This document shows, piece by piece, positions 41,053 through 48,956 of a stretch of 64,000 nt of DNA (positions within the stretch are counted from its first letter, which is position 1; every line of letters starts with the position of its first letter). Under the pieces are notes generated by a model that saw only the letters and a list, made by a program, of their open reading frames with translations, did no database searches and had not been told where the DNA came from. Position numbers and translations under genes: made by a program. Source of the DNA: Duganella flavida (GTDB lineage Bacteria; Pseudomonadota; Gammaproteobacteria; Burkholderiales; Burkholderiaceae_D); assembly GCF_009857445.1 (NCBI RefSeq), contig NZ_WWCN01000003.1, forward strand, positions 1 to 64,000. The letters run 5' to 3'.

Positions 41053-42321
41053 CTATTGCGCCAGGATTGCCTTTTCGGCCTTGGCAAGATTGCTGCGAAA
41101 AGCTTCCAGTGCCTTCGCATTGTTGCCCTTGCCGCCTAGCGCGACTGCTTGCAGGAACTGCTCCTTGGCCGCGGCTGGCTGGCGCATTTCAAGTAAAAGC
41201 TCGCCATAGCTGTCGTGCGCATTGGCAGATTCAGGGAAGGTATCGCTGTTGTACTTCATGATGAGGGTCGACATCGCGAGCTGGCGCCGTTCATTCAATA
41301 CCGCGTACCCTAGTGAGTTAATGTCGCGTTCACTGAGCCCGCTTGCTGTCAGCGCAGCGGCAACAAGCTGTTCGACCTCGGCGCTGCGCTGGTTTTTCAG
41401 CATGGTGGCAGCCTGATCGAAGGTGCGCATCAGGCTATCGACTTTGATCTGATGGGCGCGGCGTTCGGCCAATACGGTGGCGCTTGCCATCACTTGCTGA
41501 ATTGCGCCGATCACGAGTGCCGGCTCCTCCAGATGGATATTGTGCCCGCTGTTGGCGGTAACAATATGGCTGCCGCTGGAAAACTGGCGGAATAGCTGGT
41601 CGTGCAGATTGCGCCACACTGCGACCGCTGGCTGCGTGTGCATAAAGAACTCGGGATTCGGACGCACCATGGTGGAGGTCAGAATAATGGCCGGAACATC
41701 TGGCAGTTTTGGTGGAGGCATCTTGCCGGCTGTCGCCAAGGCGTGATCCAGCAGCTTGCTCTCGGCCTTAAATTGCGGCGGTGTCAGCGCGTCAATACGG
41801 CGATGGTCCTGGGCGAGTTTCGCCGCATCGACTTTGTTTAGCTCAGCGTCAAAACGTTCCATGGACGGGTCGACGAAGACCATGCCCGCAACCTGGTCAG
41901 GATGTCTGGCCGCGAATAAGCGGATCAGGTATCCGCCGTAGGAGTGACCCACCAGAATGAACGGCGGTTTGAGTTGCGCAGCTTCGATCAGTTGGTCGAG
42001 TTCGACACTATAGCGCTGCGGCAAACGCGGCTCTGGCCGCGCATCGGATTGGCCGATACCCGCCCGCGAATAGATCACTGTCCTGGCGCTCTTTGCGATC
42101 TCAGGCGCTACCTTTTGCCAAACGCCCAATGGGCTGGCAAAGCCGGATTCGAAAATCACGGTATATGGCCCCGAGCCCGTGCTGACCATGTCGACGTGGT
42201 ATTTGCCGACGTCGATTCCGCCGCGTGGTTCGCCAGTGTTGGTGGCGCCGATGGAACTAGTCATGCAAATGCTACACAGCAGCGCGCAGGCGAGTCGTTT
42301 TCCGTAGAACGATTTCTTCAA
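41053..42321 (-). CDS. Exported alpha/beta hydrolase with C-terminal helical repeat
   Basis: A signal peptide (MKKSFYGKRLACALLCSICM, cleaved near SIGA) is followed by a canonical alpha/beta-hydrolase fold: oxyanion region FESGFASPLGVW, nucleophile elbow VGHSYGGYLIRLFAARHPDQ with the catalytic Ser, Asp near VFVDPSMERF, and His in TANSGHNIHLE. After about residue 280 there is a TPR-like tail (AHDSYGELLLEMRQPAAAKE, QFLQAVALGG). Total 422 residues. The substrate is unknown; it may be an esterase or lipase-like enzyme acting in the periplasm. Confidence 0.8.
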   Translation of the reverse strand: MKKSFYGKRLACALLCSICMTSSIGATNTGEPRGGIDVGKYHVDMVSTGSGPYTVIFESGFASPLGVWQKVAPEIAKSARTVIYSRAGIGQSDARPEPRLPQRYSVELDQLIEAAQLKPPFILVGHSYGGYLIRLFAARHPDQVAGMVFVDPSMERFDAELNKVDAAKLAQDHRRIDALTPPQFKAESKLLDHALATAGKMPPPKLPDVPAIILTSTMVRPNPEFFMHTQPAVAVWRNLHDQLFRQFSSGSHIVTANSGHNIHLEEPALVIGAIQQVMASATVLAERRAHQIKVDSLMRTFDQAATMLKNQRSAEVEQLVAAALTASGLSERDINSLGYAVLNERRQLAMSTLIMKYNSDTFPESANAHDSYGELLLEMRQPAAAKEQFLQAVALGGKGNNAKALEAFRSNLAKAEKAILAQ

Positions 42322-42331
42322 GTTTAATTCC

Positions 42332-42362
42332 TCGCCAGAGTGGTGTTATCTCAGGCGAGGGA
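42332..42362. terminator. Hairpin downstream of the hydrolase start region
   Basis: CCTCGCC...GGCGAGG gives a 7-bp perfect stem around a 17-base loop between the outer-membrane-channel gene and the hydrolase gene. No T-run is obvious, so termination is uncertain. Confidence 0.35.
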
Positions 42363-42426
42363 TGATGCCAGCTAGTTGGTAAAGTGGCAAGCGGATGATG
42401 TTTTCATTATTTGTTGGCTGCTTCGC

Positions 42427-43827
42427 TCAGCCAGCCTGCCAGCCGCCACCCAGGGCTTTGTAGAGCGATACCGTGGCCTGCAAGCGTTTGAGTTTGAGTA
42501 TCCCCAGCTCATTTTGCACGTCCGACAGGCTGCGCTGGGTATCGAGTACGGTCATCAAGTCTTCCGCCCCGGCCTTGTAGCGAATCTCTGACAAATTGAA
42601 CGCAAGACGCGATTGTTCCAGTTCCACCTCTTTCAAGCGGCGCTGCTCGTCCAGGCTGTTGATCTGGCCCAGCACGGTGTCCACTTCCGCCAAGGCCGCG
42701 AGGACGGTCGAGCGGTAGGTCTGCACCAGTTCCTGTTTTTGTTCGATGGCGAGATCACGCTCGGTCCGCAGACGCCCACCATCAAAAATCGGCGCCACCA
42801 GCGAGGCGCCGACATTGGCGAACAAATTCTGGGCGTTGAGCAGCGACATCAACGCACTGCTTTGCGTGCCCGTCGAGCCGGTCAGACGGATGCTCGGAAA
42901 CAGTGCTGCGCGCGCCGCCTCAACGTTGGCGCTAGCGGCCGCCAGCACCGCTTCCGAACGGCGAATATCGGGACGGCGCGACAGTAGTTCGGACGGCAGG
43001 CCCGCCGTCACTTCGGGCAATTGGATGGTGTCGAGGCCGCTATCGCTGATCTTGAAGGTTTGCGGCGACTGGCCGAGCAAGATGGCCAGCGCGGATTGCG
43101 CCTCGCGCTGCTGCTGCAGTAGCGCAGGGATGGTGGCATACTGGCTGGCGACAGCGGAACGTTGACGCGCCAAATCGACAGAGGTGGCGGCACCAACGCT
43201 GCTCTGTGCCTCGACCAGCGACAGCACATGCTCTGCGGTCTTGGCGTTCTCGCGCGCCACGTTGAGCCGATCGTGCAGGGACAGCAATTGCAGATACGTC
43301 GACACGATGCCGCTGGTAACAGTGAGAGCCACGGTTTGACGATCGTAGAAATTAGCCCGGAGCGATGCCTCTGCTGCGGCAACGCTGGCAGCGTTCTTGC
43401 CCCAGAAATCGAGTTCGTAAGACACCTGCAATTGTCCGCTGGTTGAAACGTTGGCGTTGCGATTGCCGGCGACCGGCAGATCCCGGCTGGCGCTGACGGA
43501 TGCATCGACCGAGGGCAGTAGCGACACCCCGGCAATGCGCGCCTGTGCCGCCGCCTGGCGCATGCGCGATAACGCGGCGGCCAGTTGCAGGTTGCTTTCT
43601 TCTCCGTCGTGCACCAGTTGGCTCAGCTCGTCGCTGCCGAAGCGTTGCCACCACTGGCGGTCTGGCCATTCCTGGTTGCCGGGCTTACCCGCCTGCGACC
43701 AGCCAGCCGGCAATTCGATGGTCGGTAGCGGCTCCGCCACGGGCGCCGTATGCGCACAGCCGGCCAGTATGCAGGTCAACAGGGCTCCAGCCAGTGTGGA
43801 CCCGTAGCGTGCAGCGCGTTGACTCAT
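42427..43827 (-). CDS. TolC-like outer-membrane channel lipoprotein (NodT family)
   Basis: The 466-residue protein has a lipoprotein signal with lipobox ILAGC, then ELPAGWSQ...WWQRFGSDELSQLV, typical of RND-type outer-membrane channel lipoproteins. Two repeated outer-membrane-efflux domains are visible (long helices SNLQLAAALSRMRQAAAQAR; SYELDFWGKNAASVAAAEAS; LPSELLSRRPDIRRSEAVLA; LRTERDLAIEQKQELVQTYR). It overlaps the upstream adaptor gene by the ATGA at 43824-43827, so both are co-translated. It would form the trimeric exit duct of a tripartite efflux system. Confidence 0.9.
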   Translation of the reverse strand: MSQRAARYGSTLAGALLTCILAGCAHTAPVAEPLPTIELPAGWSQAGKPGNQEWPDRQWWQRFGSDELSQLVHDGEESNLQLAAALSRMRQAAAQARIAGVSLLPSVDASVSASRDLPVAGNRNANVSTSGQLQVSYELDFWGKNAASVAAAEASLRANFYDRQTVALTVTSGIVSTYLQLLSLHDRLNVARENAKTAEHVLSLVEAQSSVGAATSVDLARQRSAVASQYATIPALLQQQREAQSALAILLGQSPQTFKISDSGLDTIQLPEVTAGLPSELLSRRPDIRRSEAVLAAASANVEAARAALFPSIRLTGSTGTQSSALMSLLNAQNLFANVGASLVAPIFDGGRLRTERDLAIEQKQELVQTYRSTVLAALAEVDTVLGQINSLDEQRRLKEVELEQSRLAFNLSEIRYKAGAEDLMTVLDTQRSLSDVQNELGILKLKRLQATVSLYKALGGGWQAG

Positions 43828-44774
43828 TGCGCATCCACCGGCGCAACCGGCTTGGCCGGCGACAGCAACGCACTCTTGGGCTGGGCGATGATGAACTGCA
43901 CCTTGGCCGTCATGCCACTCATGAGTTCCTGTTCAGGATTGTCGACTTCGAACAGGACATTGTAAAAAGTCTGCTTGCCTTGCTCGGCTGTGCCGTCGGC
44001 AGGTACGAGAAGCACCTGGCGCAGTTTGCCCGACCAAGTGCGGCCGGGATAACCGGGCGTCTGAAAATTGGCTGTCATGCCGCGTTTCAGGCGCGTCACA
44101 TCCACTTCCGCGACGCGCGCCTGTACCGTCATTTGCGACAGGTCGGCAATGCGCATCAAGGGCAAGCCTTGCTGGCCGATGCTCACAGTTTGTCCAGGGC
44201 GTGCATTCACCGCCACCACGGTTCCCGATAGCGGCGCCAGAACTTGCTTGTGGCGGCTGCTTTCTTCGTCGGATTTCAGCGTCGCTTCCAGTTGCTGGAT
44301 CTGGGCGTTGATGGCGTCTACGCGGGCGCGGGCCGACGACAAATTCATGCGACTCGACTCAACGCTTTCGTCGCGGGTGGCATTTTGAGCCTTGAGCTGT
44401 GTCTGGCGCTTGAACTGCAATTCGGCGAAATCGGTTTGGGCTTGCTGGTCCGCCAGCTCAGCCCGCAGCCGCGCCATTTGAGCACGGTTACTGTCCATCT
44501 GGTTGGCGCGGATCGCCGGCGAAATCTCCATCACCAGCTGGCCTTCCTGCACGGCGTCGCCAACTGCAAACAGCACATCCTTAATCTGGCCGGCGACTTG
44601 GACATTCACATCCGCAAAACGGTAGAACTGCAATTTCCCGCTCGCGTCGACTGTTTGCGGCGCTTCTGGTGCATTCAGTGCTTGCGCCAAGGTGATATTA
44701 GCATTCAGCGCCAGCATCAGCGCTGCCACCGCCAGGCAGATAGGGCGGCGAGCGCCGTCGTTTTCGAGGTTCAT
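43824..44774 (-). CDS. HlyD/MacA-type periplasmic adaptor protein
   Basis: I start at ATG 44774 (MNLENDGARRPICLAVAALM), giving a signal peptide ending in ITLAQA; upstream in-frame ATGs add residues from the frameshifted esterase's end region. The 316-residue protein has a biotinyl-lipoyl half-motif (FADVNVQVAGQIKDVLFAVG, DAVQEGQLVMEISP), a coiled-coil hairpin (ADQQAQTDFAELQFKRQTQL; RVDAINAQIQQLEATLKSDE), the second lipoyl part (VLAPLSGTVVAVNARPGQTV) and a beta-barrel (GMTANFQTPGYPGRTWSGKL). It links an inner-membrane pump to the outer-membrane channel, but no pump gene is adjacent. Confidence 0.9.
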   Translation of the reverse strand: MNLENDGARRPICLAVAALMLALNANITLAQALNAPEAPQTVDASGKLQFYRFADVNVQVAGQIKDVLFAVGDAVQEGQLVMEISPAIRANQMDSNRAQMARLRAELADQQAQTDFAELQFKRQTQLKAQNATRDESVESSRMNLSSARARVDAINAQIQQLEATLKSDEESSRHKQVLAPLSGTVVAVNARPGQTVSIGQQGLPLMRIADLSQMTVQARVAEVDVTRLKRGMTANFQTPGYPGRTWSGKLRQVLLVPADGTAEQGKQTFYNVLFEVDNPEQELMSGMTAKVQFIIAQPKSALLSPAKPVAPVDAQ

Positions 44775-44818
44775 CTGTTTTACATCGTTAAAAGCAGCGG
44801 CCATTTTAGCGCATTCAT

Positions 44819-45744
44819 CTAGCGTGAGAGTTTCAGCAGTTTTCCATTCTCCGTTCGGGCGTAGCCGGCGAAAAAGGCCCACATCACTTCATCATCGGCT
44901 AGCCAGCTATGGCCGCCTCCCTCGGTGATATAGGCAGTCACCACGCATCATCCTGGCAGCCGTCGTACGACTCCTGGTAGACGGTGGACGAAATCCGTTG
45001 GGTGGTCATCGTATGCTGGCAGTGATTGAGTGTCGCCCAGCGCATTTCCGCGGCACGCATGGAATACTGCCAGTATGGCGAACCGCCGCCTTGCATCGGA
45101 TTGGTGGTGTCGCTATTGCCGGCAAAGGTGATGATCGGCAAAGGCGATTCAGGCTGGCAGCTGGCAGGATCAGCCTGTGTCGTATCCGATTTGAGTGGTG
45201 TTCCGGCGCGCAGCCCAACTACCGGGGCGATAGCGGCGAAGCGCGTCGGCGCCACGCATCCCAGCCAGCTTGCCATGCGGCCGCCACCGGAAATACCCGT
45301 AACGTAGACGCGGCTGCGGTCTGCCAACCCTTGCTTGACTAGCAAATCCACGACAGCCAGCAAATAGCTGACATCATCTCTGTCGCCGGCGCCAGGCATG
45401 GTACCGCCAGCGGTCACCACCCCCGGTATATTCCATGCATAGCCGCGTTCCAGATGCATCGCACCGGTAGGGGCCGCGATGATGAAGCCGTGCTTGTTGG
45501 CCGCCGCTTTCAGGCTGGAGCGGGCGAGCATGGATGGACCTTCGCCCGAACTACCATGCAACAGCAGCAACAGCGGCGCTGCTGCGCCTTGTTTGACTGA
45601 CGGCGAAAGATATATGGCGAATGGCGCTACGCCATTGCCTTCGAATTGATGCACGGCTGGTTCAGCTTGCTGTGCTTTCGCTTGCGATAAACAGCATGCA
45701 AGCATTAATGCGGTCGTCGTGGCCAGGCGTTTGGTGGCAGTCAT
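44819..45744 (-). pseudogene. PHB-depolymerase/LpqC-type esterase, frameshifted before the catalytic His
   Basis: The frame from ATG 45744 has a signal peptide (MTATKRLATTTALMLACCLS), LLLLLHGSSGEGPSMLARSS (oxyanion region), DDVSYLLAVVDLLVKQG and the nucleophile elbow TGISGGGRMASWLG, then FAGNSDTTNPM. It ends at a TGA (44938-44940) right after DGCQDDAW. One frame over, the natural continuation appears as TAYITEGGGHSWLADDEVMW, with the catalytic His in GGGHSW, up to TAG 44819-44821. A one-base loss (or two-base gain) near 44945 therefore removes the active-site His. The downstream adaptor gene starts 44 bases later. Confidence 0.75.
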
Positions 45745-45767
45745 ACAATGATCTCCAGATTGATTGC

Positions 45768-46580
45768 TTAGTCCGGACTAGCCGCAAGGCGCAGTCGCAA
45801 ACGGCGGTTCAGGTTCAGCGCCTTGATGTCAGCGCCAAATGCTTCGTCGATCAGGCGTGCTTTGAGTCCGGTGGTTTCGGCTTCTTTCAACGCCCGTTCG
45901 ATGATGGGGCGGTAGCGGGCGGCAGACACATTCAGGTAGAAGGCAAAGTCGGCGCGATACTCTATCAGCAGATGCGGTTCCACCACCAGTTCGGGATGGG
46001 AGCGCGCCTCTTCCATCACTTCAATCACGCCACGCGGCAGATAATCGACATTGCGGTTTTGTGCGGCCACCATCGCGTATATGGTGTTCCAAGGTGCCGC
46101 GTGTTCGTACAGCGGCAAGCCCGCCGCCTTCCACACCTTGGTATCGCCCCAGCCGGCACCGAATCCAGCAGTGAGCCCGGTGCGCTTCAAGTCGTTCACT
46201 GTATGGACCTGTGCAAAGGCTTTTGCGTCGGCCGGGCGGATCAACAGCACACGTTGGCCGATCAAGCCATTGCTTAAGCCATTACGTACCCGGACCAGTT
46301 GCTTGCTGCTGTCTTTTTCCGGCGACTGCATCCCGTAGAACAGATTGATGTCGCCTTGTTCCAGCATCCACCACATGCGGCGGGCTGGAATGTCCTTGAC
46401 GTAGTCGATATGGTAAGGTTGATGAATCAACTTTAACGATTCTTCCAGCAGTCGCACAAAGTAGGCGGCACGGCCATCAGACACCACGGCGATGCGTAAT
46501 TCAAGCGGTGCGGCGGCGGGCGCAGATAATGCTGAGGCCGATATGAGCAGGGTAGAAGCGAAAAAACAGATAAATCGCAT
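45768..46580 (-). CDS. Periplasmic solute-binding-like protein
   Basis: The start is ATG 46580, at a signal peptide (MRFICFFASTLLISASALSA, cleaved near PAAA); an earlier start at 46736 would run through the divergent gene. The 270-residue protein has RIAVVSDGRAAYFVRLLEES, YHIDYVKDIPARRMWWMLEQ (with D-I-N-L-F-Y-G-M after it) and FGAGWGDTKVWKAAGLPLYE, resembling the amino-acid-binding family 3 type. It starts 37 bases from an oppositely oriented gene of similar type. No transporter components are nearby. Confidence 0.75.
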   Translation of the reverse strand: MRFICFFASTLLISASALSAPAAAPLELRIAVVSDGRAAYFVRLLEESLKLIHQPYHIDYVKDIPARRMWWMLEQGDINLFYGMQSPEKDSSKQLVRVRNGLSNGLIGQRVLLIRPADAKAFAQVHTVNDLKRTGLTAGFGAGWGDTKVWKAAGLPLYEHAAPWNTIYAMVAAQNRNVDYLPRGVIEVMEEARSHPELVVEPHLLIEYRADFAFYLNVSAARYRPIIERALKEAETTGLKARLIDEAFGADIKALNLNRRLRLRLAASPD

Positions 46581-46617
46581 ATTGACGTGGTAGTGGCCAG
46601 TTTGTAGTATCAATTGC

Positions 46618-47358
46618 ATGAAACGATTCGTACATGCCATTGTAGTCTGTCTGCTGCTCACTGCGGTTTCCGCTGGACGTACCCATGCGGCCGAGTTGAC
46701 GCTGTACGTGATGCAAGTCCCACCGCTGACCTTCAATGAACCTGGCCGCTATGGCATTGCCGGCGACCTGGCGCTGGCGGCCATCAAGCGCGCAGGCTAT
46801 ACGGCTAAAATTGTGGTCGTCCCGGCCAACCGGGCAATGGCGACGGTGCAGGGCGACGACGTCCGCGACGCGCTGATCATTCCGCTGGCGCGGCAGAAAG
46901 AGCGCGAACCTCACTACACTTGGATTGCCCCGATCGTCAAGGTGGACCGCACGTTTTTCGCCGTCGGGCGCAGTGTGGCTAGCTTTGACGAAGCTCGCGC
47001 GGCCTTTCGCGTGGTCGGCGTGGCGCGCGGCACGGCAGGTGTCCATATCCTGAACGAGCAGGGATTCGCCAAACCTCAAATCTACGAAATCAACGACAAC
47101 GATGTCAGCCCACGCATGCTGCTGGCGCAGCGTTTCGATGCCTGGTATGGACCGACGCTGCAATTTCGCGAGTGGTTGCGCGAGGCCGATCCGCAGCACC
47201 GGATACGGGCCGGTGTACCGCTGGGGGCGACCTTCAATTACATGGCTTGTTCCAGGATCTGCGACCCGGCCATGGTCAAACGCCTGGCTGAAGCCGTCGA
47301 TCAGCTGACCCGTGACGGCACTGCCAAGACCATCGAAGCGCGCTACGGGCGCATGTGA
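46618..47358 (+). CDS. Periplasmic solute-binding protein, amino-acid family 3
   Basis: A signal peptide (MKRFVHAIVVCLLLTAVSAG, cleaved near THAAE) precedes a clear family-3 binding domain: TLYVMQVPPLTFNEPGRYGI (PPLTF...G..GD), AGDLALAAIKRAGYTAKIVV and PANRAMATVQGDDVRDALII. The C-terminus has LAEAVDQLTRDGTAKTIEAR, the usual terminal motif. Length 246 residues. It faces the previous gene head to head with a 37-base gap, too short for two separate promoters outside the reading frames. Confidence 0.8.
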   Translation: MKRFVHAIVVCLLLTAVSAGRTHAAELTLYVMQVPPLTFNEPGRYGIAGDLALAAIKRAGYTAKIVVVPANRAMATVQGDDVRDALIIPLARQKEREPHYTWIAPIVKVDRTFFAVGRSVASFDEARAAFRVVGVARGTAGVHILNEQGFAKPQIYEINDNDVSPRMLLAQRFDAWYGPTLQFREWLREADPQHRIRAGVPLGATFNYMACSRICDPAMVKRLAEAVDQLTRDGTAKTIEARYGRM

Positions 47359-47363
47359 TGTGA

Positions 47364-48068
47364 TTATTTGCCCAGCAAGCGCAGCGACTCTTCCCAGTTG
47401 CCTTGCCACGCCTGCAAAAAGTCGTGCGACTTGAATGCGCGCTTTAATGCACCGAGTGGCGCACGGTAGACGTCATGCAGCCCCAGCGCCAGCGTGACCG
47501 GATTCCAGACCGCGTTGCGTTTCGATTTGCGGGCGCTGGCTTTGACGCGCGCGCCATCGTCGCCGAAGATGCCGGTGGCGTCGTCCAGTGCCCGCGCCAG
47601 GTCCAGGCGCACAATCGACGAAAACGCCAGGAGTACTTCATCTTTGCTGATACCCGATTCCGACTCCTTGGCGGCGGGCTGCGGCTTGTGCTGGGCTTCT
47701 TGTTTTAGCTGGCCGACCAGGCGCTCCAGGTCTTTCTTCTGAAAGCGTAACTGGTCGAGCGGCCTGCGAAAGCCGGGTTCAGGCAGGCGGGCCGGAAGTT
47801 TGTAAGCGTCCTTGGTGTAGGTAATCAGGATATCTTCGCTGCCGGCCGCAAGGCGCGCTACGTCGTCCTTGAAAAAAATTGGCGCTGCATAGCCGCCGTT
47901 GGCGTCGCCAAACAGCTCGGGATAGGCGGCGTCATAGTCCAGCCATACCACGGGTGTCAGTTCGTGTTCGAGCAGGCGCGTCAAGGTCCAGGCATCGCCG
48001 GTCTGCTGTGTCATCCAGGCGCAGGCTTCTTCAATCGTAGCGCGGAAGGGAAGGTCAATAGTACTCAT
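47364..48068 (-). CDS. Hypothetical protein
   Basis: The preferred start is ATG 48068 (MSTIDLPFRATIEEACAWMT); a start at 48077 is also possible. The 234-residue protein begins with a helical unit (WMTQQTGDAWTLTRLLEHEL), contains ILITYTKDAYKLPARLPEPG, a basic linker (QKKDLERLVGQLKQEAQHKP) and ends with SHDFLQAWQGNWEESLRLLG. No signal peptide or membrane helix. The mix of a small N-terminal domain, a coil and a basic region is like accessory island proteins, but I cannot name it. It converges with the binding-protein gene 5 bases away. Confidence 0.6.
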   Translation of the reverse strand: MSTIDLPFRATIEEACAWMTQQTGDAWTLTRLLEHELTPVVWLDYDAAYPELFGDANGGYAAPIFFKDDVARLAAGSEDILITYTKDAYKLPARLPEPGFRRPLDQLRFQKKDLERLVGQLKQEAQHKPQPAAKESESGISKDEVLLAFSSIVRLDLARALDDATGIFGDDGARVKASARKSKRNAVWNPVTLALGLHDVYRAPLGALKRAFKSHDFLQAWQGNWEESLRLLGK

Positions 48069-48145
48069 GTGCAGCATGATAGCGTATGCGGGACGTAATG
48101 CAGCGTTAATCCTCAACTCGTTACCCTCAGCGCAGGAGGTGATGC

Positions 48146-48229
48146 ATGGATTACGAATCGCTGGACCCCGAAGACTTGGCGGCCGGTATCAATGCCAATC
48201 TTGGTGGACGCGGCGCCGCCAACGAATAG
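48146..48229 (+). CDS. 27-residue peptide with a strong ribosome binding site
   Basis: AGGAGGT five bases before ATG 48146 is one of the best ribosome binding sites in the window. The frame gives 27 residues, acidic at the start (MDYESLDPEDLAAG) and Gly/Ala/Asn-rich after it (GGRGAANE), stopping at TAG 48227-48229. It lies alone between two outward-facing genes. I know no homologue; being short it may be a chance frame, but the start context argues for translation. Confidence 0.45.
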   Translation: MDYESLDPEDLAAGINANLGGRGAANE

Positions 48230-48251
48230 TCGCCCGCAGCGCCGTCCGGCA

Positions 48252-48956
48252 TTACTCCAGGCCCAGCTGGTGGCGCAGCTCGGCGCGGGCGGCCACCAGC
48301 TCCGCCTGATATTGCGGATTAGTGTTCATGACCGCATGGGTGGTGTACGCCAGCAGCTTGGACGCCGCAATATCGCTCGGATAGTGCACGCCGCACACCA
48401 GGCGATTGCGGGCATAGGCATCGGCCCTTGCCAGGATGGCGTCGCGCTGTTCCGGCACCATCTCGATCAAGGTCAGCGCCGCCAGATAGCCAGCGGTGGC
48501 GTGACCGCTCGGATAGGAATCGTCCTTGGTCTTGGTTTTGCAAACCGGCTGCAGCGTTTTATCGAGATTGTAAGGACGGATGCGCTTGAACGCGTCCTTG
48601 GCCGGGTTGGCGTTAATCCCTTCGTCGTTTTTCACGCGCTTGCCGAACGCGGTAGTCAGCGGCAGGGCGGCCGGATTGAATTTTTCACCCAGCACGGTTT
48701 TATAGATGAACAGCGATTCCTCGCTATCGTCTGCCTTGGCCTGTGCTTCGTCGGCGCTGGTGCGGGCGGATTGCAGGCGATGCAGTTCCGCCAGTTCGGC
48801 TTTGGTAACAGCGGAATCAGCTTGCGGCGGTGTCGGCAAGATCAATTGCGCCTGCGTTTGCGCCGGGGCGGCGAAGATCGGTTCGGCGGCAAAGGCTGGC
48901 GCGGCCAGCAGGGCCAGCAGTGGGAGGGCAAGTTTACGCATGGAGTGGACTTTCAT
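48252..48956 (-). CDS. Class A acid phosphatase (PAP2 superfamily), exported
   Basis: The protein (234 residues from ATG 48956, or 229 from ATG 48941, which begins the signal peptide MRKLALPLLALLAAPAFAAE) has the class A acid-phosphatase triad motifs: KDAFKRIRP (K-x-x-x-x-x-R-P-like), DSYPSGHATAGY (PSGH) and NRLVCGVHYPSD (R...H...D). It would remove phosphate from organic phosphomonoesters in the periplasm. Its ATG overlaps the TAA of the TonB-receptor gene upstream, so they form one operon. The regulatory box at 51241 may control both. Confidence 0.85.
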   Translation of the reverse strand: MKVHSMRKLALPLLALLAAPAFAAEPIFAAPAQTQAQLILPTPPQADSAVTKAELAELHRLQSARTSADEAQAKADDSEESLFIYKTVLGEKFNPAALPLTTAFGKRVKNDEGINANPAKDAFKRIRPYNLDKTLQPVCKTKTKDDSYPSGHATAGYLAALTLIEMVPEQRDAILARADAYARNRLVCGVHYPSDIAASKLLAYTTHAVMNTNPQYQAELVAARAELRHQLGLE

